Assembly (NCBI GenBank): GCA_037157565.1
Contig: JAZHRO010000062.1
Location: 4,774,001 to 4,838,000 of the forward strand
DNA length: 64,000 nucleotides
Origin: Thalassia testudinum
Lineage: Eukaryota > Streptophyta > Magnoliopsida > Alismatales > Hydrocharitaceae
Direction of reading: 5' to 3'
The position numbers and the translations under genes were made by a program. The notes under the pieces were generated by a model. That model was not told where the DNA came from and searched no databases. It was given only the letters and a program-made list of their open reading frames with translations. Of the stretch, positions 10,841 to 22,814 are shown piece by piece (the first letter of the stretch is position 1; the number at the start of each line of letters is the position of its first letter).

Positions 10841-11660
10841 ACAGATAAGTTTGATGACATGTTTGATGCCATTGCCAAGGATATATGTTGTCGATGGTTG
10901 GTGTAATTTTTGCTTGGATATATGCCTGTTAATGCTACTTTCAACAGGTGATTGTGTAAAACATCAAGATTGGTAAAAATGTAGGCGCACTACCATTTTC
11001 TCTAGCAGGATGGCAGTTCTACAATTCGATTCATGAGTCCTATTTTATGAAAGTAATTACAAAATATTTTCTTTGTTCTCTCTGATTCTGAAGGATAGTT
11101 GTTCCTGCAGATTAAAGCTGAACTTGGTGATTATGATGCCATCCATGTTCGTCGGGGTGACAAGATAAAAACCAGGAAGGACAGGTTTGGTGTTGTAAGA
11201 AGTCGTCATCCACATTTGGACAGGGACACTCGCCCTGAATTTATTCAGCGGAGGATCGAGAAGTGGATCCCTCCAGGACGGACTCTCTTCATTGCATCAA
11301 ATGAGCGGACTCCAGGATTCTTTTCCCCTCTTGCGGCAAGGTATTTTGTTTCGTGGATCTACCTCTCTATTTCCCGGGTAAACCATGGAAATTTCGCATA
11401 ATGAGTCAGATTTTTTTATTTCTTCTTTTTCTTTTCACATAAACAGATACAGACTGGCTTATTCCTCAAACTACAGTGACATCATGGACAGAGTAGTTGA
11501 AAATAACTACCACTTGTTTATGATAGAAAGGCTGCTTCTATATGGTGCAAGAACATTTGTGAAAACATTTTGGGAAGAGGAGGGCGATCTTAGCCTTACG
11601 GATGACCCAAAGAAGAACACCAAGAATTGGCAGATACCTGTTTATAAAATTGATGAATAG
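10841..11660 (+). CDS. O-fucosyltransferase family protein, C-terminal exons (5' part not found)
   Basis: Two exons are well supported: 11111-11340 and 11447-11660 (stop TAG), joined by a 106-bp GT-AG phase-2 intron (AAG|GTATTT; AAACAG|ATAC). They encode 147 residues of a plant O-fucosyltransferase (GT106/DUF246-type): LGDYDAIHVRRGDK, then RHPHLDRDTRPEFI, RTLFIASNERTPGFF, LAYSSNY and a C-terminal NWQIPVYKIDE. The family acts in the Golgi on GDP-fucose-type donors; HVRRGDK is its conserved C-terminal block. A further exon probably ends at 11052 (GALPFSLAGWQFYNS then IHESYFMK, AAA|GTAATT). It joins in phase, though the intervening intron would be only 58 bp and an in-frame TAA lies upstream at ~10959. 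A KFDDMFDAIAKD stretch at 10852 may be another exon. The ~300 N-terminal residues are absent; LINE and hAT sequence lies directly upstream. It is either a gene with transposon-filled introns or a 5'-truncated pseudogene. Confidence 0.85.
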
Positions 11661-13499
11661 GATAGAGGCTTTTCTTATTTTTGTCCGGTATCCTGATTCA
11701 CACCAAGAAGGCCGTTTTATCGACCTTGCTAAGGTTTAAGGGAATGCCTGAGGTTGCTGCATTGGTTTTAAATTGGGTGATTCATCATGGAAAAGGAGTG
11801 CAGGATCTGTTATATATTGCATGTATTTATTTATTTTTGGTTGGCCATACGAAAATTCACTTACAAGAATCAGAAAGGCTTCGTCTTCTGTACCTAGAAA
11901 CTTCAGTGTCTCTTTTCCCCTCGTGGATTGCTCGCTTCTGATTGACAAATTGCTTATGATGTTGATCATTGCCGTCACCTGTAAGGTGGCATGTGCTCAG
12001 AAGTCAGCAATTGCTTGTTCTCGTTCATTAGGTGCACTTTTGTGTAATTGTGGAGATGTCATAATTCTCCTAGAGAAGACACTTGATATAGTTGATCGCG
12101 ATTTGTGCATCCAATGTCTAATTGACAGGAGCATTTGGGGTTTGGACAGGCAATTCATAAGATCGCCAAAGAAGTGGGATGTATCGCAGGTAAAGAGGTC
12201 TGTCCAAAATGAAAACGTAGATTAACCCTCTTGTTCACACATTTTGCACACCCAGATCATTTTTTTATTGTACAACTAAATATGATCGGTAATACGTAAA
12301 AAAAACACTATCAGAGGAGGAATTGATCTTAGATATGCTATTGAGCATGTAAGTGGTGTAAAAGGTTAAAATAGTTAGTTTTGGCTACCCTTTTCTCGTC
12401 GGCTTTCCATGTAATCACACAACATGAAACGTAGCGAATACCTCTTATATATCATTTGGTATGGAAAGTAGAGCCGTCCAACACCAAATGGATAAACAGG
12501 AGGAATTCATCTTACAATTTCATTGGTTTGCACTTGAAGCAGAAAAAATTTTATCATGCACTGTGGAGGTAGCAGCTTGGTTTTAGTTTGCTTCCACCCA
12601 AATCAATTTTGGACATATAAAGTGTCAACTTTGGAGTGAAAATGTGAATCAACTTTCAGCCCAATTATGGCTCCCCAATAGGCTGGTTTCAGTCTCAAGC
12701 TAGCAACCAATTACATGTTTTCAGCTGCAACCTTCAGCACATCCATATTTATACTATTAAGCTAAAACAAGTTTCTTCTGATGACGTGTCATTACCTCAA
12801 CCCTTACCCATCCAACCACTTCTTATGCCACTCTTGTTTCGTCCCTACACCTTCCCTATTGGACTCTATTCGGTTTCTTTCCCACAAAAGAACATTGCAT
12901 CTCTTGAGGGGTCCAATCCCCTCCTACCTTCCCTGCCAAGCGTTATCCTCACTGCATGTCGATCCCACAAAGTGCTTCTACCACACTGCATCACATCATA
13001 TTCCACCCTCATTAGCCCCCTCATGATTATATCGACTATTGTTACATTGGCACCAAGAAAGATGAGGTGAAGAAGTACAAGGAGAGTAGATGGCCCTACA
13101 ATCACCATGAAGGTGTTCATGATGTTGAAGGGGCCAAAGAGGTTCCTATGGGCCCATGAGCTAGTTGTAGAAAAGATGAGCAAATGACATGGAGCTTAAA
13201 GTTGGCACTCCACCACAATGTGCTCATCAAAAGGCATCCCAATTCACCATACATGGTTGTCACAAGTCCAATGGTATTGTGGTGAACAATTGCATAGTTT
13301 GATTGATGTTTGGGGACTCATCTCTCTCTCTCTCTCTGGAGTTCTTACTTGGTATTATGAGTCGAGCTCCTACCCTAGTAGAGGCTCGAGTCAATTTCTT
13401 ATACTCCTCATATTTAATCGTCCAACATATAAATATAAAACAATACTCACGTGCATAACATATGTCATATATATAACAATAAAAGAAGTAACAAACTGA
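11661..13499. other. Probable 3' UTR and intergenic sequence
   Basis: The first few hundred bases probably hold the 3' UTR of the O-fucosyltransferase gene. The open frame at 11773-12225 (150 codons) matches nothing I recognise and has no supporting motif. Opposed open frames at 12781-13183 likewise lack motifs. No terminal repeats are seen. Confidence 0.4.
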
Positions 13500-14707
13500 A
13501 CTAAATAATACCAAAGAAATCAGTCATAGCCATCATCACCATCTACCAGTACAAAAGCTAGAGAAAGCAGTACAAACTACTGCGAAAGCGGAAACTAAGA
13601 ATACCATTAGAGAGAACAAGAACTAAAAACTATAGTACCTATCACAATTATGATGTTGCATTCAGACTGGAATCATCAACTCTTACAATCACAAAATATG
13701 ACTTTATCTCACTAAAGACTTGAGTATAGAGTCCACGAAAAACGTCAGTAAAAGCTGAGTAGAATAGCAGAAACAACGAAAAGAAAATAGAAACTAAAGT
13801 AACAGTAAAAAATAAAAAAAGTAGGTACTATTCTTAATTATTTTGATTTTCTAATTATTAATTCCATTTATCTGTGTCTTCCCATATTTTGGTTGTTAAC
13901 CTATCTAAATTAATTCCCTTGGAAGGCTCAAAGAGATCTCGCTACGGTATTCTAAACAATAGAGTTGATACAGTATACCTTTTTGGCTGAGAAGATGGCT
14001 TACACCCACTTTACTACCTAGTTAACTATCCCAAGGTCCCAACCTAGTTGAACTAGTAACTATGACTCATGTGATGATACACATGTAGGGAGTTACCCCA
14101 CACTAACACATAGCCAGTTGTCTTCCCTATAAGATATGAAAGTAAACAACACCAACTCCTTTCAACAGTAACACATACCTAGTGCACCTAACTACATGGT
14201 TGGCCAAACAACGAACCAAAAGTCGAAAGGAAGCTAACTAACTCCATGAGTTAATCTTTGCCTCTAAACAGGTATAGTTGGTTACACCATTGATGTCACA
14301 TATAGCTAACTGTGCTATTGATACCAAACATGAGATTAACTTCTAAATTGTCCTCATAGGCTCAAATTCACCACACAGTTTTCATTCACATTTTCTATCA
14401 TTCATTTCATTAATTTCAGAATATTTCCAAGCATCCATAAATATTAGCAACCTTTTTGTTGCAGCGAGATTTAGTCAATTTAACATACTAGGAAGTATTT
14501 GCATCTCTTAAGGGATGTGTTGGCACCACATTAGCTAATTGCGCACTTAGGATCACAATCAAACGACCCTCCTCCCATGCACAATCATATGTGCATGTAG
14601 CACCCCATGCTCGCTTCCTCTCTACACACGCGTTGCGTGCATCAGCCATGCACATAGCCTCTACTACATGTCGACCCCCCCTCCCCCCCCCCCCCCCCCC
14701 CACATGT

Positions 14708-14753
<46 letters not shown>

Positions 14754-15650
14754 GATTTGTGTAATGCTGAGGGAAATTTAATTACCCAAAACCCTAATTA
14801 GGACTTTATATAAGCCAATAATTAGGGTTTGGATGAAGTGGGCCTCCAATTGACAATAATACCCTTGAGATATTGGTTTAGTCTCACCTTATTCTTATTC
14901 ATCTTACTTTTAACATAACTTAAGCTACGCACATCGGATTTATGCGAAATAAATATCGTTGAAAAGCTTGCAATAATAAGAATCCAATGGTACTACACAT
15001 GACCTCCTTTGAGAGGTTTGGTCGAGCGAGCGTTAACTAAAAATACACATTTCTTACGTTCTACAAGGCATTCTAACCTATGTCAACTCTGACAGGTATC
15101 AATAGGTCTGAAACAATGTAATCACCTCTAAAATGACTCTGGAATTCATATTTCAACAAAGATGAGCCTCGAGACTTTGTTTCGATTGATGTGTGTCTAC
15201 ATCCTCATTAAATATGGTTCATGCATAACTTTTGCTGCACAACTTAGATTTTTGCGAAATTGGAACGCTTATAATGAGAGGAATCCAGCGGTATACTACA
15301 TGATACCTTTCGAGTAAATTTTACTTGAGGGTTGACCAAGTTTGATAAAAACCCATGTTTCTTCATTTTTAAGTTACATTGACCTGATTCATGTTTGGCA
15401 AGTGCCCATGAGTTCGTCTTGCTACACTTAATCTAGATTTGGGGTTGGATCTAGATTTTAGATCATAACATTTGGTGAGATGACACCAATCTATTTAGCC
15501 ATCGTTTGGATCTAATTCACATTCATTCTGAAGACCAAATTCATGATGCATTTTACCTTCAACAATCTAGGCACAAAGTTGTATATTAAGTTATCGATTT
15601 CAGCAACCAAAATTCAGTACCCCCAATTATAACCAACAAATTGATTTGAT
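13500..15650. repeat. LTR-like repetitive region with a diverged direct repeat
   Basis: There is no coding sequence. Two blocks resemble each other: 14925-15075 (gcacatcggatttatgcgaa, then gaatccaatggtactacaca) and 15230-15375 (gcacaacttagatttttgcg, then gaatccagcggtatactaca). They lie ~300 bp apart. The wording resembles LTRs of plant Ty3/gypsy elements from general recollection, but I could not place LTR ends, so the class is tentative. Confidence 0.4.
14675..14751. repeat. Poly-C tract followed by a (CT)n microsatellite
   Basis: A C7-T-C19 run (14675-14701) is followed by about 21 CT units (14709-14751). On the opposite strand this is a G-tract next to (GA)n. Confidence 0.95.
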
Positions 15651-16831
15651 TAGCGCACATATATCTAGAAGCTAAATTGACGAGCTTGCTGGCGAAAACT
15701 CAGGGGAAGGGAAAGGCACACCAACGGGAAAGAACCGGAGGAAATGCTAGACATGCTATTTGTGTTTCTTTTGATAACTTGGTTGGTTTGGTTGGAAGAA
15801 GAGAGGATTAACAAGGGTCAATTAAAGATGGATGGGTAGGACGGTGCTAATAAATAACCTAATTGGAACTGATGAGGTTTTCCTCATGTATATTTTTTCA
15901 TTTTAGTGCAAAAATTATCGATTCCAGTCATACAATCATCAGTTAGGAAATAAATCAGGAAACGACCAGCTTGCTTAGCCCGTGGAAACAAAAGCAAATT
16001 TACCGCATCTCATGTTACATGGATGTAGGACCGCATTCCTTCATTTAAGTTGTGTGGTTTTGAATGCCATCATAATTTTAATTCGGAATATGATTACAAC
16101 ACAACCTACACCTATGCAATCACATTTCCTTGTAAAATTATGAAAAGGATTATAATCAGAAACAAGTCTTCGAAACATTTCCAATAACCATTCAACCATA
16201 ACCATATCAAAGTTTCATGGAAAAGGAGCCCTAACAACAAATTACATTCCAGAATATAAAGGGGCTTGTGTAACCGTATAGCGTACACTTGCCAAAACTC
16301 ATTAAATAAAGCTTGCAATATGCAGATGTTTAGTGCCTAAAAACAAATAAAACAAACAACCAGATTGACATAAAAGCACATGAACAGAAGCAGGCATGAA
16401 CAACCTCAACAGCTCATTCATATCAAGTTACCTAATGTTATTGTCAAAGAATGCCATTGGTGGGACCATACTGTCAAGTACTTCGAAGTTCCTATATCAC
16501 AAAGCATACTTGCAATGCATCCTTTAAGAGAAAGGACTTGGCAAGTATGATCTATAATGGAACCTTAACCTGAGATTTTTCTTTACATGCATTTCCTATT
16601 TAGAGACCACAACACCACGTGAGATCACGGCAGCACGATCCAATTACAGAGTTGAGGGAAAAAAATGATGGCTGAAGAAGTCATGATTGCCTCATGATTC
16701 TGAATCTTCTGAGAACATAGTCCTGCATGGATTAGATGTGACCTGAAGTGATTATCAGGCATGCAACCAGTCTACAACGTTAATGGTAGTTTGATTCTTG
16801 TTTTCCCTTGATATAGAGAGCTGGGACTGAT
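15651..16831 (-). other. Region downstream of the UBAC2-like gene (3' UTR and intergenic)
   Basis: The several hundred bases below 16832 should contain the 3' UTR of the - strand gene. No other protein or RNA gene is recognisable; the short open frame at 16112-16318 has no supporting motif. Confidence 0.4.
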
Positions 16832-16993
16832 CTAGCGAGATTGTGCCTCGAGGAGAATGTTAGTAGCCACATTAATATCGTTTCTGGCCCTCACAAGTGC
16901 CTGTCGAGCAGAATTGGTATCAAAGCCCATGGATACCAACATCGCTATTGAATCTTCAGCAGGTTCCACGCCAGCAGGGGCGGTGAAAGTTGC
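16832..16993 (-). CDS. UBAC2: UBAC2-like gene, last exon (UBA domain)
   Basis: On the - strand, 53 codons plus stop TAG (16832-16834) encode a complete UBA domain: [20 protein letters not shown], then [14 protein letters not shown] and [10 protein letters not shown] at the C-terminus. MGF in loop 1 and the third-helix NVATNILL pattern are the UBA hallmarks that bind ubiquitin. In UBAC2-family proteins this domain follows a rhomboid-like membrane domain in the ER and links it to ubiquitin-dependent degradation. The exon starts in phase 0 after an AAG acceptor that is weak (no strong pyrimidine tract). The stronger TTGCAG acceptor ~75 bases upstream would bring an in-frame stop. The open frame on the opposite strand here is a shadow. 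Confidence 0.88.
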   Translation of the reverse strand, partial: ATFTAPAGVEPAEDSIAMLVSMGFDTNSARQALVRARNDINVATNILLEAQSR

Positions 16994-17211
16994 CTTCATA
17001 AAATTCACAGGTTCAGACTATGTATATCAGAAACATATGATAAAGAAACAACTTTTGATGATAATGACTGCAACAGCAAAGATGATGTCAAGTTCTACAA
17101 GCACAATTACTTTGAAACAAGCACCAACAAGATGTTTATTTCCTGTTAAGTCATTTGATCTACAGGAGCAAGCTGTGGAAACGAACTTTGATTTGGAAGG
17201 AAGACACTTGC

Positions 17212-17334
17212 CTGGCGTTGGCCACTGAAGGGTGGCAAATCTCTTGCAATATACCCCCTTGATGAAGAACGAGGACCTCCTCCTGGGGATGATGGAAATA
17301 GTCTAGAAACGAATGAAGCCACAAATCCTGGAAG
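17212..17334 (-). CDS. UBAC2: UBAC2-like gene, penultimate exon (linker)
   Basis: 41 codons in phase 0 on both sides encode LPGFVASFVSRLFPSSPGGG, then PRSSSRGYIARDLPPFSGQR and a final Q: the Ser/Gly/Pro-rich linker that joins the membrane domain to the UBA domain in this family. The acceptor is canonical (TTTGTCATTTCAG). The donor reads CAG|GCAAGT, the consensus of the rare GC-AG intron class; using the nearby GT (four bases later) shifts the frame into a stop. The downstream intron is 218 bp (16994-17211). The upstream intron is 34.9 kb and runs to 52259. Confidence 0.85.
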
Positions 17335-17595
17335 CTGAAATGACAAACGCAACAGAAAGAAGTAACAAGGTCAACACACGTGAAAGATCATTTTAGAATG
17401 TAGTTCTTTTCTCGGTCCTTAAATATATGCAACAAAACCAATTTTTTGGTGAATGTTTTCACATATATGCAAACCATATATCAAAATTGCCATAGATGTC
17501 CTTGTAAACTACATATTTATAAATTATAAGCCAAGGGTCCTGTCAGATCCTGTTCAGGCTAATCAGATCTCACATTTTGCCAAAATGTTGCATAT

Positions 17596-17644
17596 AGGAT
17601 GAAATTCAATCACTTTTTTTTAAAAAAAGGATGAAATTCAATCA
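17596..17644. repeat. 17-bp direct repeats around a 15-bp T/A insert
   Basis: AGGATGAAATTCAATCA is repeated exactly at 17596-17612 and 17628-17644, flanking CTTTTTTTTAAAAAA. It lies in the native part of the large intron. It has the same layout as the inserts at 3558, 7100 and 37990. Confidence 0.75.
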
Positions 17645-17845
17645 GACACCAAGTTCTAGCAATTTTTTGGTTAGGTCTACCCTTTCACGAGGCTAAATTC
17701 TAGGGAGGGAGATTTGTTGAAAGGGAGTGTGGTTGCTCCTTACCGGTTGTTGAGAGAGAAGAATGAAGCAGCTTATTAGAAAAAAAATCCTAGTCTTCTT
17801 TACATAAAAAGAGGCTTTCGGAAAAATTACATATGATGCTCTTAA

Positions 17846-20800
17846 TTAAACATAAAATATCAAAATACTCCTATATGAATATATAACTCCAACACTCCCC
17901 CTCAAGCAAGAGCATATGTCTAACATGCCTAGCTTGGAACATAATAACTCATGGTGCTTCCTGAAGAGAGCTTTGGTTAAGATGTCTGAAACTTGTTTTG
18001 ATAAGGTAGTACATAACTTACCAGTGGAGACCATATCCCATACAAAGTGACAATCCACGTCAATGTGCTTAATATGCTCGTGGAAGACTAGATTTAATGC
18101 AATGAAGGTGGCAAACTTGTTATCACAAAACATAGGAACCAGAAGATTAACTTGAACACCCAAGTCTTGAAGGAAATGAACCAGCCACAATCTCACAAGC
18201 CACATGGGCCATGGCTCTATATTCAACCTCTACAATGGACCGAGAAACCACACTCTGCTTCTTACTCTTCTAGGTAACCAGATTCCCACCAAGAAAGGTG
18301 AAATATCTAGTGGTAGACCTCTTGTTCTCCATAGAACCAACATAATTAACATTAGAATAGGCAAATAGATCAACATGTCCATTGTTCTTTATATAAAGTC
18401 CTTTCCCCAAACTACCCTTGAGATACCTGAGAATGAGGCATATTGCCTATCAATGACTATAATTTGGTTTCTCCATAAACTGTCTTATCCTATGCACAAC
18501 AAAACTAATATCTGGTAATAGTAACATATAAAAATTTTCTAGCAATGCTCCTATATCTTCCCTTGTCTTCAAAGAGAGGATCATCTTCTTCAATAAGTCT
18601 CACTTGTGATTCAACTGAAATAGAAGAGGGCTTTGCACCTAATAGTCCAGTCTCCTCCAAAAGCTCAAGAACATACCTTCGCTATGACATTCCATGTGAA
18701 TTCTAAGCTACCTCAATACCAAGAAAGTACCTCAATGTGCTCAGGTCCTTAGTAACAAAAGTCGTTTACAAGAAATTTATCTCCTGTATCCCTGAGGCAT
18801 TATCACCAGTAAGAATCATATCATCCACATACACTGCAAGAATCACAACACCAAATTCCCTGTATCTCACAAAAATATAACAGTCAGATGTTTACCTGTG
18901 AAACCCAATCCTTGAATCTCTAAACTAAGTCCCTCAAATCACGCTCGTAAACTCTATTTAGGCCATAGATAACTTTTTGGACTCTGTACACAAAACCAGG
19001 TGGTCGGGCCATGTAAACTTCTTCCTATATATCTCCATACAAGAAAGTGTTCTTCACATTATTTTGATATAGAGGCCATACCTTATTCACTACAAGCAAT
19101 GGAATAACTCGAATTGAATTAAGGCGTGCCATAGGAGAGAACGTGTCAAAATAGTTTACACCATAAGTCTAACCCTTTGCCACAAGTCTAGCCTTGAGTC
19201 GCTCAATGGTTCCAATTAACTTACACTTCACAATGTACACCCATTTGCAATCCACAACATTGACACCTTCTCGGAGGTTGGTCAACTCCTACGTGCTGCA
19301 AGGGATGAGAGTGGCCATCTCTTCCTCCATGGCCTGTTTCCGACCAAAGTCCTATACAGTTTCATTATGATGCTGGGGAATTACCATAGCAAATAAAGGT
19401 GATAGAGAACTACTGTAATACTAGACAAAGGTGATCGGTACTAGTATAATGAGACGAATGCAAAGTGCAAGTTCTTACAGCTTTCCTAAGAGCAATAGCC
19501 ATGTCATTAGGTTGCTGAGATAGACTATTTGGATCAGATGCTAAAGGGGAAGAATGAGTGGCTTGATCCTCCTCAGTAACCTCAACCTGCATAAAAGGTA
19601 ATAAGACCGACACAGGATCCTTTTGATGACATTCAAAAGAGTGGGTAAACCAGCCAAGAGAGGAACCCTCATTAGAGAAACAAAGAACCCTCCTAAAGAA
19701 GGTGACATTAGTCGATACATAGTAATGTTTACCCACCAGATCAAAACACCTGTACTCCTAGGATCTAGAATATCCCAGAAAAACATACTTAACAGATCTT
19801 GGAAACATCTTATCAACTCCAAACAAGTGGACAAAACATGCGTATCCGAAAATCCACAGTGGCAATGCAAAAAGTGAAGTATCTGGCTGTAAAGTAGAGG
19901 AGCATCACCATCAAGAACAAGTGAGAGAACCAAGTTAATTAGATAAGTAGCTATAAGAATGGCATCCACCTAGAAAGACTTAGATGCATTCATAGCGAGC
20001 ATCAAAGTTCATGCTACATCAAAATGATGGCGTAGTTTGCGCTTAGCTAGCCCATTATGTTGGGATGTGTGGGCACGAGTTTGGTAAAGAGTGTCATTGT
20101 CAGACAAAAAATCAGCAACATTTTTTTGCATAAATTCAATATCATTATCATTGAGAAAAATCTTAATACGCGTGAAATAAAAATTCTACACTTCATCAAA
20201 AAACTTAAGAATGACAAACATAATCTCAAACCAATCATCAAAAATGTCCATGACAACCGACTATAATCATTAATAAAAATAACTTACCAATAGAATGATC
20301 AGTGGCTTATTCGACATGGACCCCCATATATCACAATGAATCAACTCAAAGGGAGTTAAACTCAGTGATGTTTGTTGAGTTGACAAGCCTCACAATCTAA
20401 CTTGTTTTGAATAAACGACTCATGAAACATCTTCCGAAGCCTGTTGACAAAGGGATGACCCAGACAATGGTGCCGTAAAATTGAATCGATCGAGATGGAA
20501 GCAACGCCAACAAAAACATGAGTATCAATGTAATAGAGGCCATCATGTTCAATCCCCCCACCAATCGTCTTCCTCGTCCACGTCCCGAAAGAATACAAAA
20601 TGTTCATAAAAAATTACTCAATAGTGAAGCTTTTTACAATATATAAACAAACAATAAACTCAAGGAAAACTCAGGAACACAGTAGACCTGTGTTTTAAAT
20701 GCTGATGGCATGCCATTGGAATGGCATTTTTTGGGGAGGGGTCATGTCGACATCAAATGGTTGTCGACAACCACGCACGCGCACACACGCACACGCACAC

Positions 20801-21096
20801 ACGCACATGTTTACATAATCAACATTTGATTGTCTTAAAATTAATATCATTTTGACTACTGTCATTTTTGTTGGCATGCATAGACTTGTCGATTCCACAA
20901 CGTGCCCTCGGCATGCCCATCGAAAAACTAGCATTTCCATGGCATGCCGAGGGCATGCCGGTGAAATGCACACTACAATAGCAAGAGAGTAGGTTCCGTT
21001 TGCTAGATAGACAGAAGTAACAGTAGAGGTTGATCGCAGAGACAATAAGGCATTTTTCTTACCAGTAAGGTGATTGGAAGCACCTGAGTCAACCAT
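17846..21096 (-). pseudogene. Copia E pol pseudogene
   Basis: Blocks in - strand order: protease MVDSGASNHLTG (21096, with catalytic DSG); then VYLANGTYS, broken by the hAT-B insertion; GAG-pre-integrase HHCLGHPFVNRLRKMF and the zinc-binding CEACQLNKHH near 20370; integrase core remnants around 20050-20300; an integrase C-terminal-like piece at 19410-19970; reverse transcriptase 19330-18400 with many stops; RNase H with VFHEHIKHIDVDCHFVWDM (18090-18030) and the terminal DILTKALFRKHHE block. Order and spacing are those of a full Ty1/copia pol, but no long frame survives. Confidence 0.85.
20690..20985. mobile_element. hAT-B family fragment (copy 2) in copia E
   Basis: The insert interrupts the copia protease/pre-integrase junction. 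It starts with tgttttaaatgctgatggca, contains GGCATGCC-type repeats (20700-20720, 20905-20965) and ends ...catgccggtgaaatgcacac. It includes a CA/CG-rich simple repeat at ~20772-20812. I could not define a clean 8-bp duplication. Confidence 0.55.
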
Positions 21097-22436
21097 CCAA
21101 GACGAAGTTGATGCAGTAGTAGCTAAGTTGGCAGAGCTCCTAGTTGCTGCTAGGGATGCAGAAGTATGTGTTGGAGCTCTCTACCTCAGTATTTGCATGA
21201 GTCCGGCATAATCATCAACTACTAGAGAAGGGGCACCAAGTGAGGTAGGAGCATTCTCCCCTTGAACAACTGCTGCATTCGCTTAGCTAGGATAGCTAAA
21301 TTTGACCTTGCACCTCATAGAAGGATAATTGGTCCTTTGATAGTGAACACATGGACTGTAGGTTCTCTCACGTCCATAGCCTCTGCCATATCCAACACCA
21401 AGAGCACTACACCTACCAGACGTTGCAAAGGTAGACGTCTCCGTAGTGGTAGGTGGTGTAGTGGTCAAAGGAATCACATCAGATGCAATGTTTTAGAGCA
21501 CCCCAAAGATAACCACCAAATCAGGTACGCCCTCTATAGCAAGAATTTAATCACAAGCTAACACATATCTGGTGCTTAGACCATTTAGAAATCTGTAAAC
21601 TTGTCAAGACTACCTCTGACTGGTCTGGGCCTCACAATAGGAGTGCTGGAAGATATTAAGCCCTTCAAATAGCCCCTCTATCTCAATAAAAATACTCCGA
21701 TAGAGTGTGATCACCCTAAGATGTTGACCATATGTGACGATAGATATCTGCTAGACAAGCATAATTAGATCTCTAGGAGTACTTCGCTAGACTCTCCCAG
21801 ACTTCTTTAGCATTCTTCTTGTACAGGAGATTCGCCGCAATCTAAGGTTCCATACTATTCATCATCCAATTCATGACAAGGTAATTATTTTGCTCATATT
21901 TTTCAAAGTCTAGAGCATCCACCTTGACATGATCCTTAGTGAGTATGTAGAGCTTCCTTTGGCCTCCAATGAAGATCTTAAATGCCTAGGCTCATAAGAG
22001 ATAGTTCCTGACATTGTCAAGTTTCATAGTGGTGCCTTAGACTACAAGAGAAGTAGATAAAGTCATAAGCTTGACTACGGAGAGATAGTGGAGGACCCAG
22101 ATGAAGTCATGTTGGAGCTAAAGAAGCAATATATTCACTGTTTCGGATTTGAAACAGTAAATAAACTACAATTTTCCTTCAACTTCAGGAACTTCTCGCG
22201 ACTTTAGGGGCCTGCATAGGGATCCAAAAACCCCCAGACATCAACAGATGATTGTTGAATAGGAAAGACACCAAAATAACCACACTGTGATGGCCAACAC
22301 CACCACCAAGATCAGCAATAGGTGGCACTGAAAACCAGTCGGAGCAACCGGGCCACCCGGGGCGGTGCTGGTGGCCCAATCAGAACTGGCAGGGGTGGTG
22401 TCGGCAACCTACAGCACCCCCAACTTGCTGGCAGAA

Positions 22437-22467
<31 letters not shown>

Positions 22468-22587
22468 CTGGCGAGTGCTGGCGATGCTAGCGCAACAGAT
22501 GCCTACTGCTGGTGGCAGGGGCCCCTGCTAGATGTGCTTCCTATAGCTGCTGGCAACAAGAAAATGAGAGAGAGAGAGAGAGAGAGA
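22437..22587. repeat. Poly-C (27) tract and (GA)n microsatellite in the copia E leader
   Basis: Twenty-seven consecutive C lie at 22437-22463. A GA repeat of about 11 units is at 22566-22587. Both lie between the gag region and the 5' LTR of copia E. Confidence 0.95.
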
Positions 22588-22814
22588 TGAATCTCTCTCT
22601 AGGGTTGGATTTTTGGCGGAGAACGATACCCGAGCACGAAAAGTTTAAGACTCATCTCACTCTGATACCATGTTGAGAGAGAGAATGAAACGTCTTAATT
22701 GGAAAAGAAAGCTAGGCCTCTCTATATAGAGAGAGGCTTTCGGAAAAAACACATGATACCCTCAATGAAACATAAAATATCAAAATACTCCTATATGAAT
22801 AAATAACTCCAACA

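Larger units (their letters stand above)
17748..22814 (-). mobile_element. Copia element E, complete outline, decayed
   Basis: 3' LTR 17748-17894 and 5' LTR 22671-22814 (both start TGTTGGAGTTAT on the - strand). Flanks are CCGGT (17743-17747) and CCAGT (22815-22819), matching 4 of 5. The primer-binding site is at 22658-22670 (rc of ctctgatacca) and the polypurine tract is just left of 17900. On the - strand: gag about 22150-21560; zinc-knuckle remnant near 21290; protease (MVDSGASNHLTG) at 21096; integrase about 20640-19400; reverse transcriptase 19330-18250; RNase H 18226-17846. Multiple stops and frameshifts. Interrupted by a hAT-B piece at 20690-20985. Confidence 0.92.

Noticed and set aside
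11773..12225. 150-codon + strand ORF downstream of the O-fucosyltransferase exons
   Set aside because: No recognisable domain, no intron or codon signal, and it lies where a 3' UTR is expected. Could be chance; not called as a gene.
12781..13183. Overlapping ORFs on both strands (81-105 codons)
   Set aside because: No motif in any frame; both strands open suggests chance or an old unrecognised element.
16857..17228. 123-codon + strand ORF starting with a signal-peptide-like sequence
   Set aside because: It lies antisense over the UBA exon and the next intron of the UBAC2-like gene; the - strand reading has clear family motifs and splice sites.
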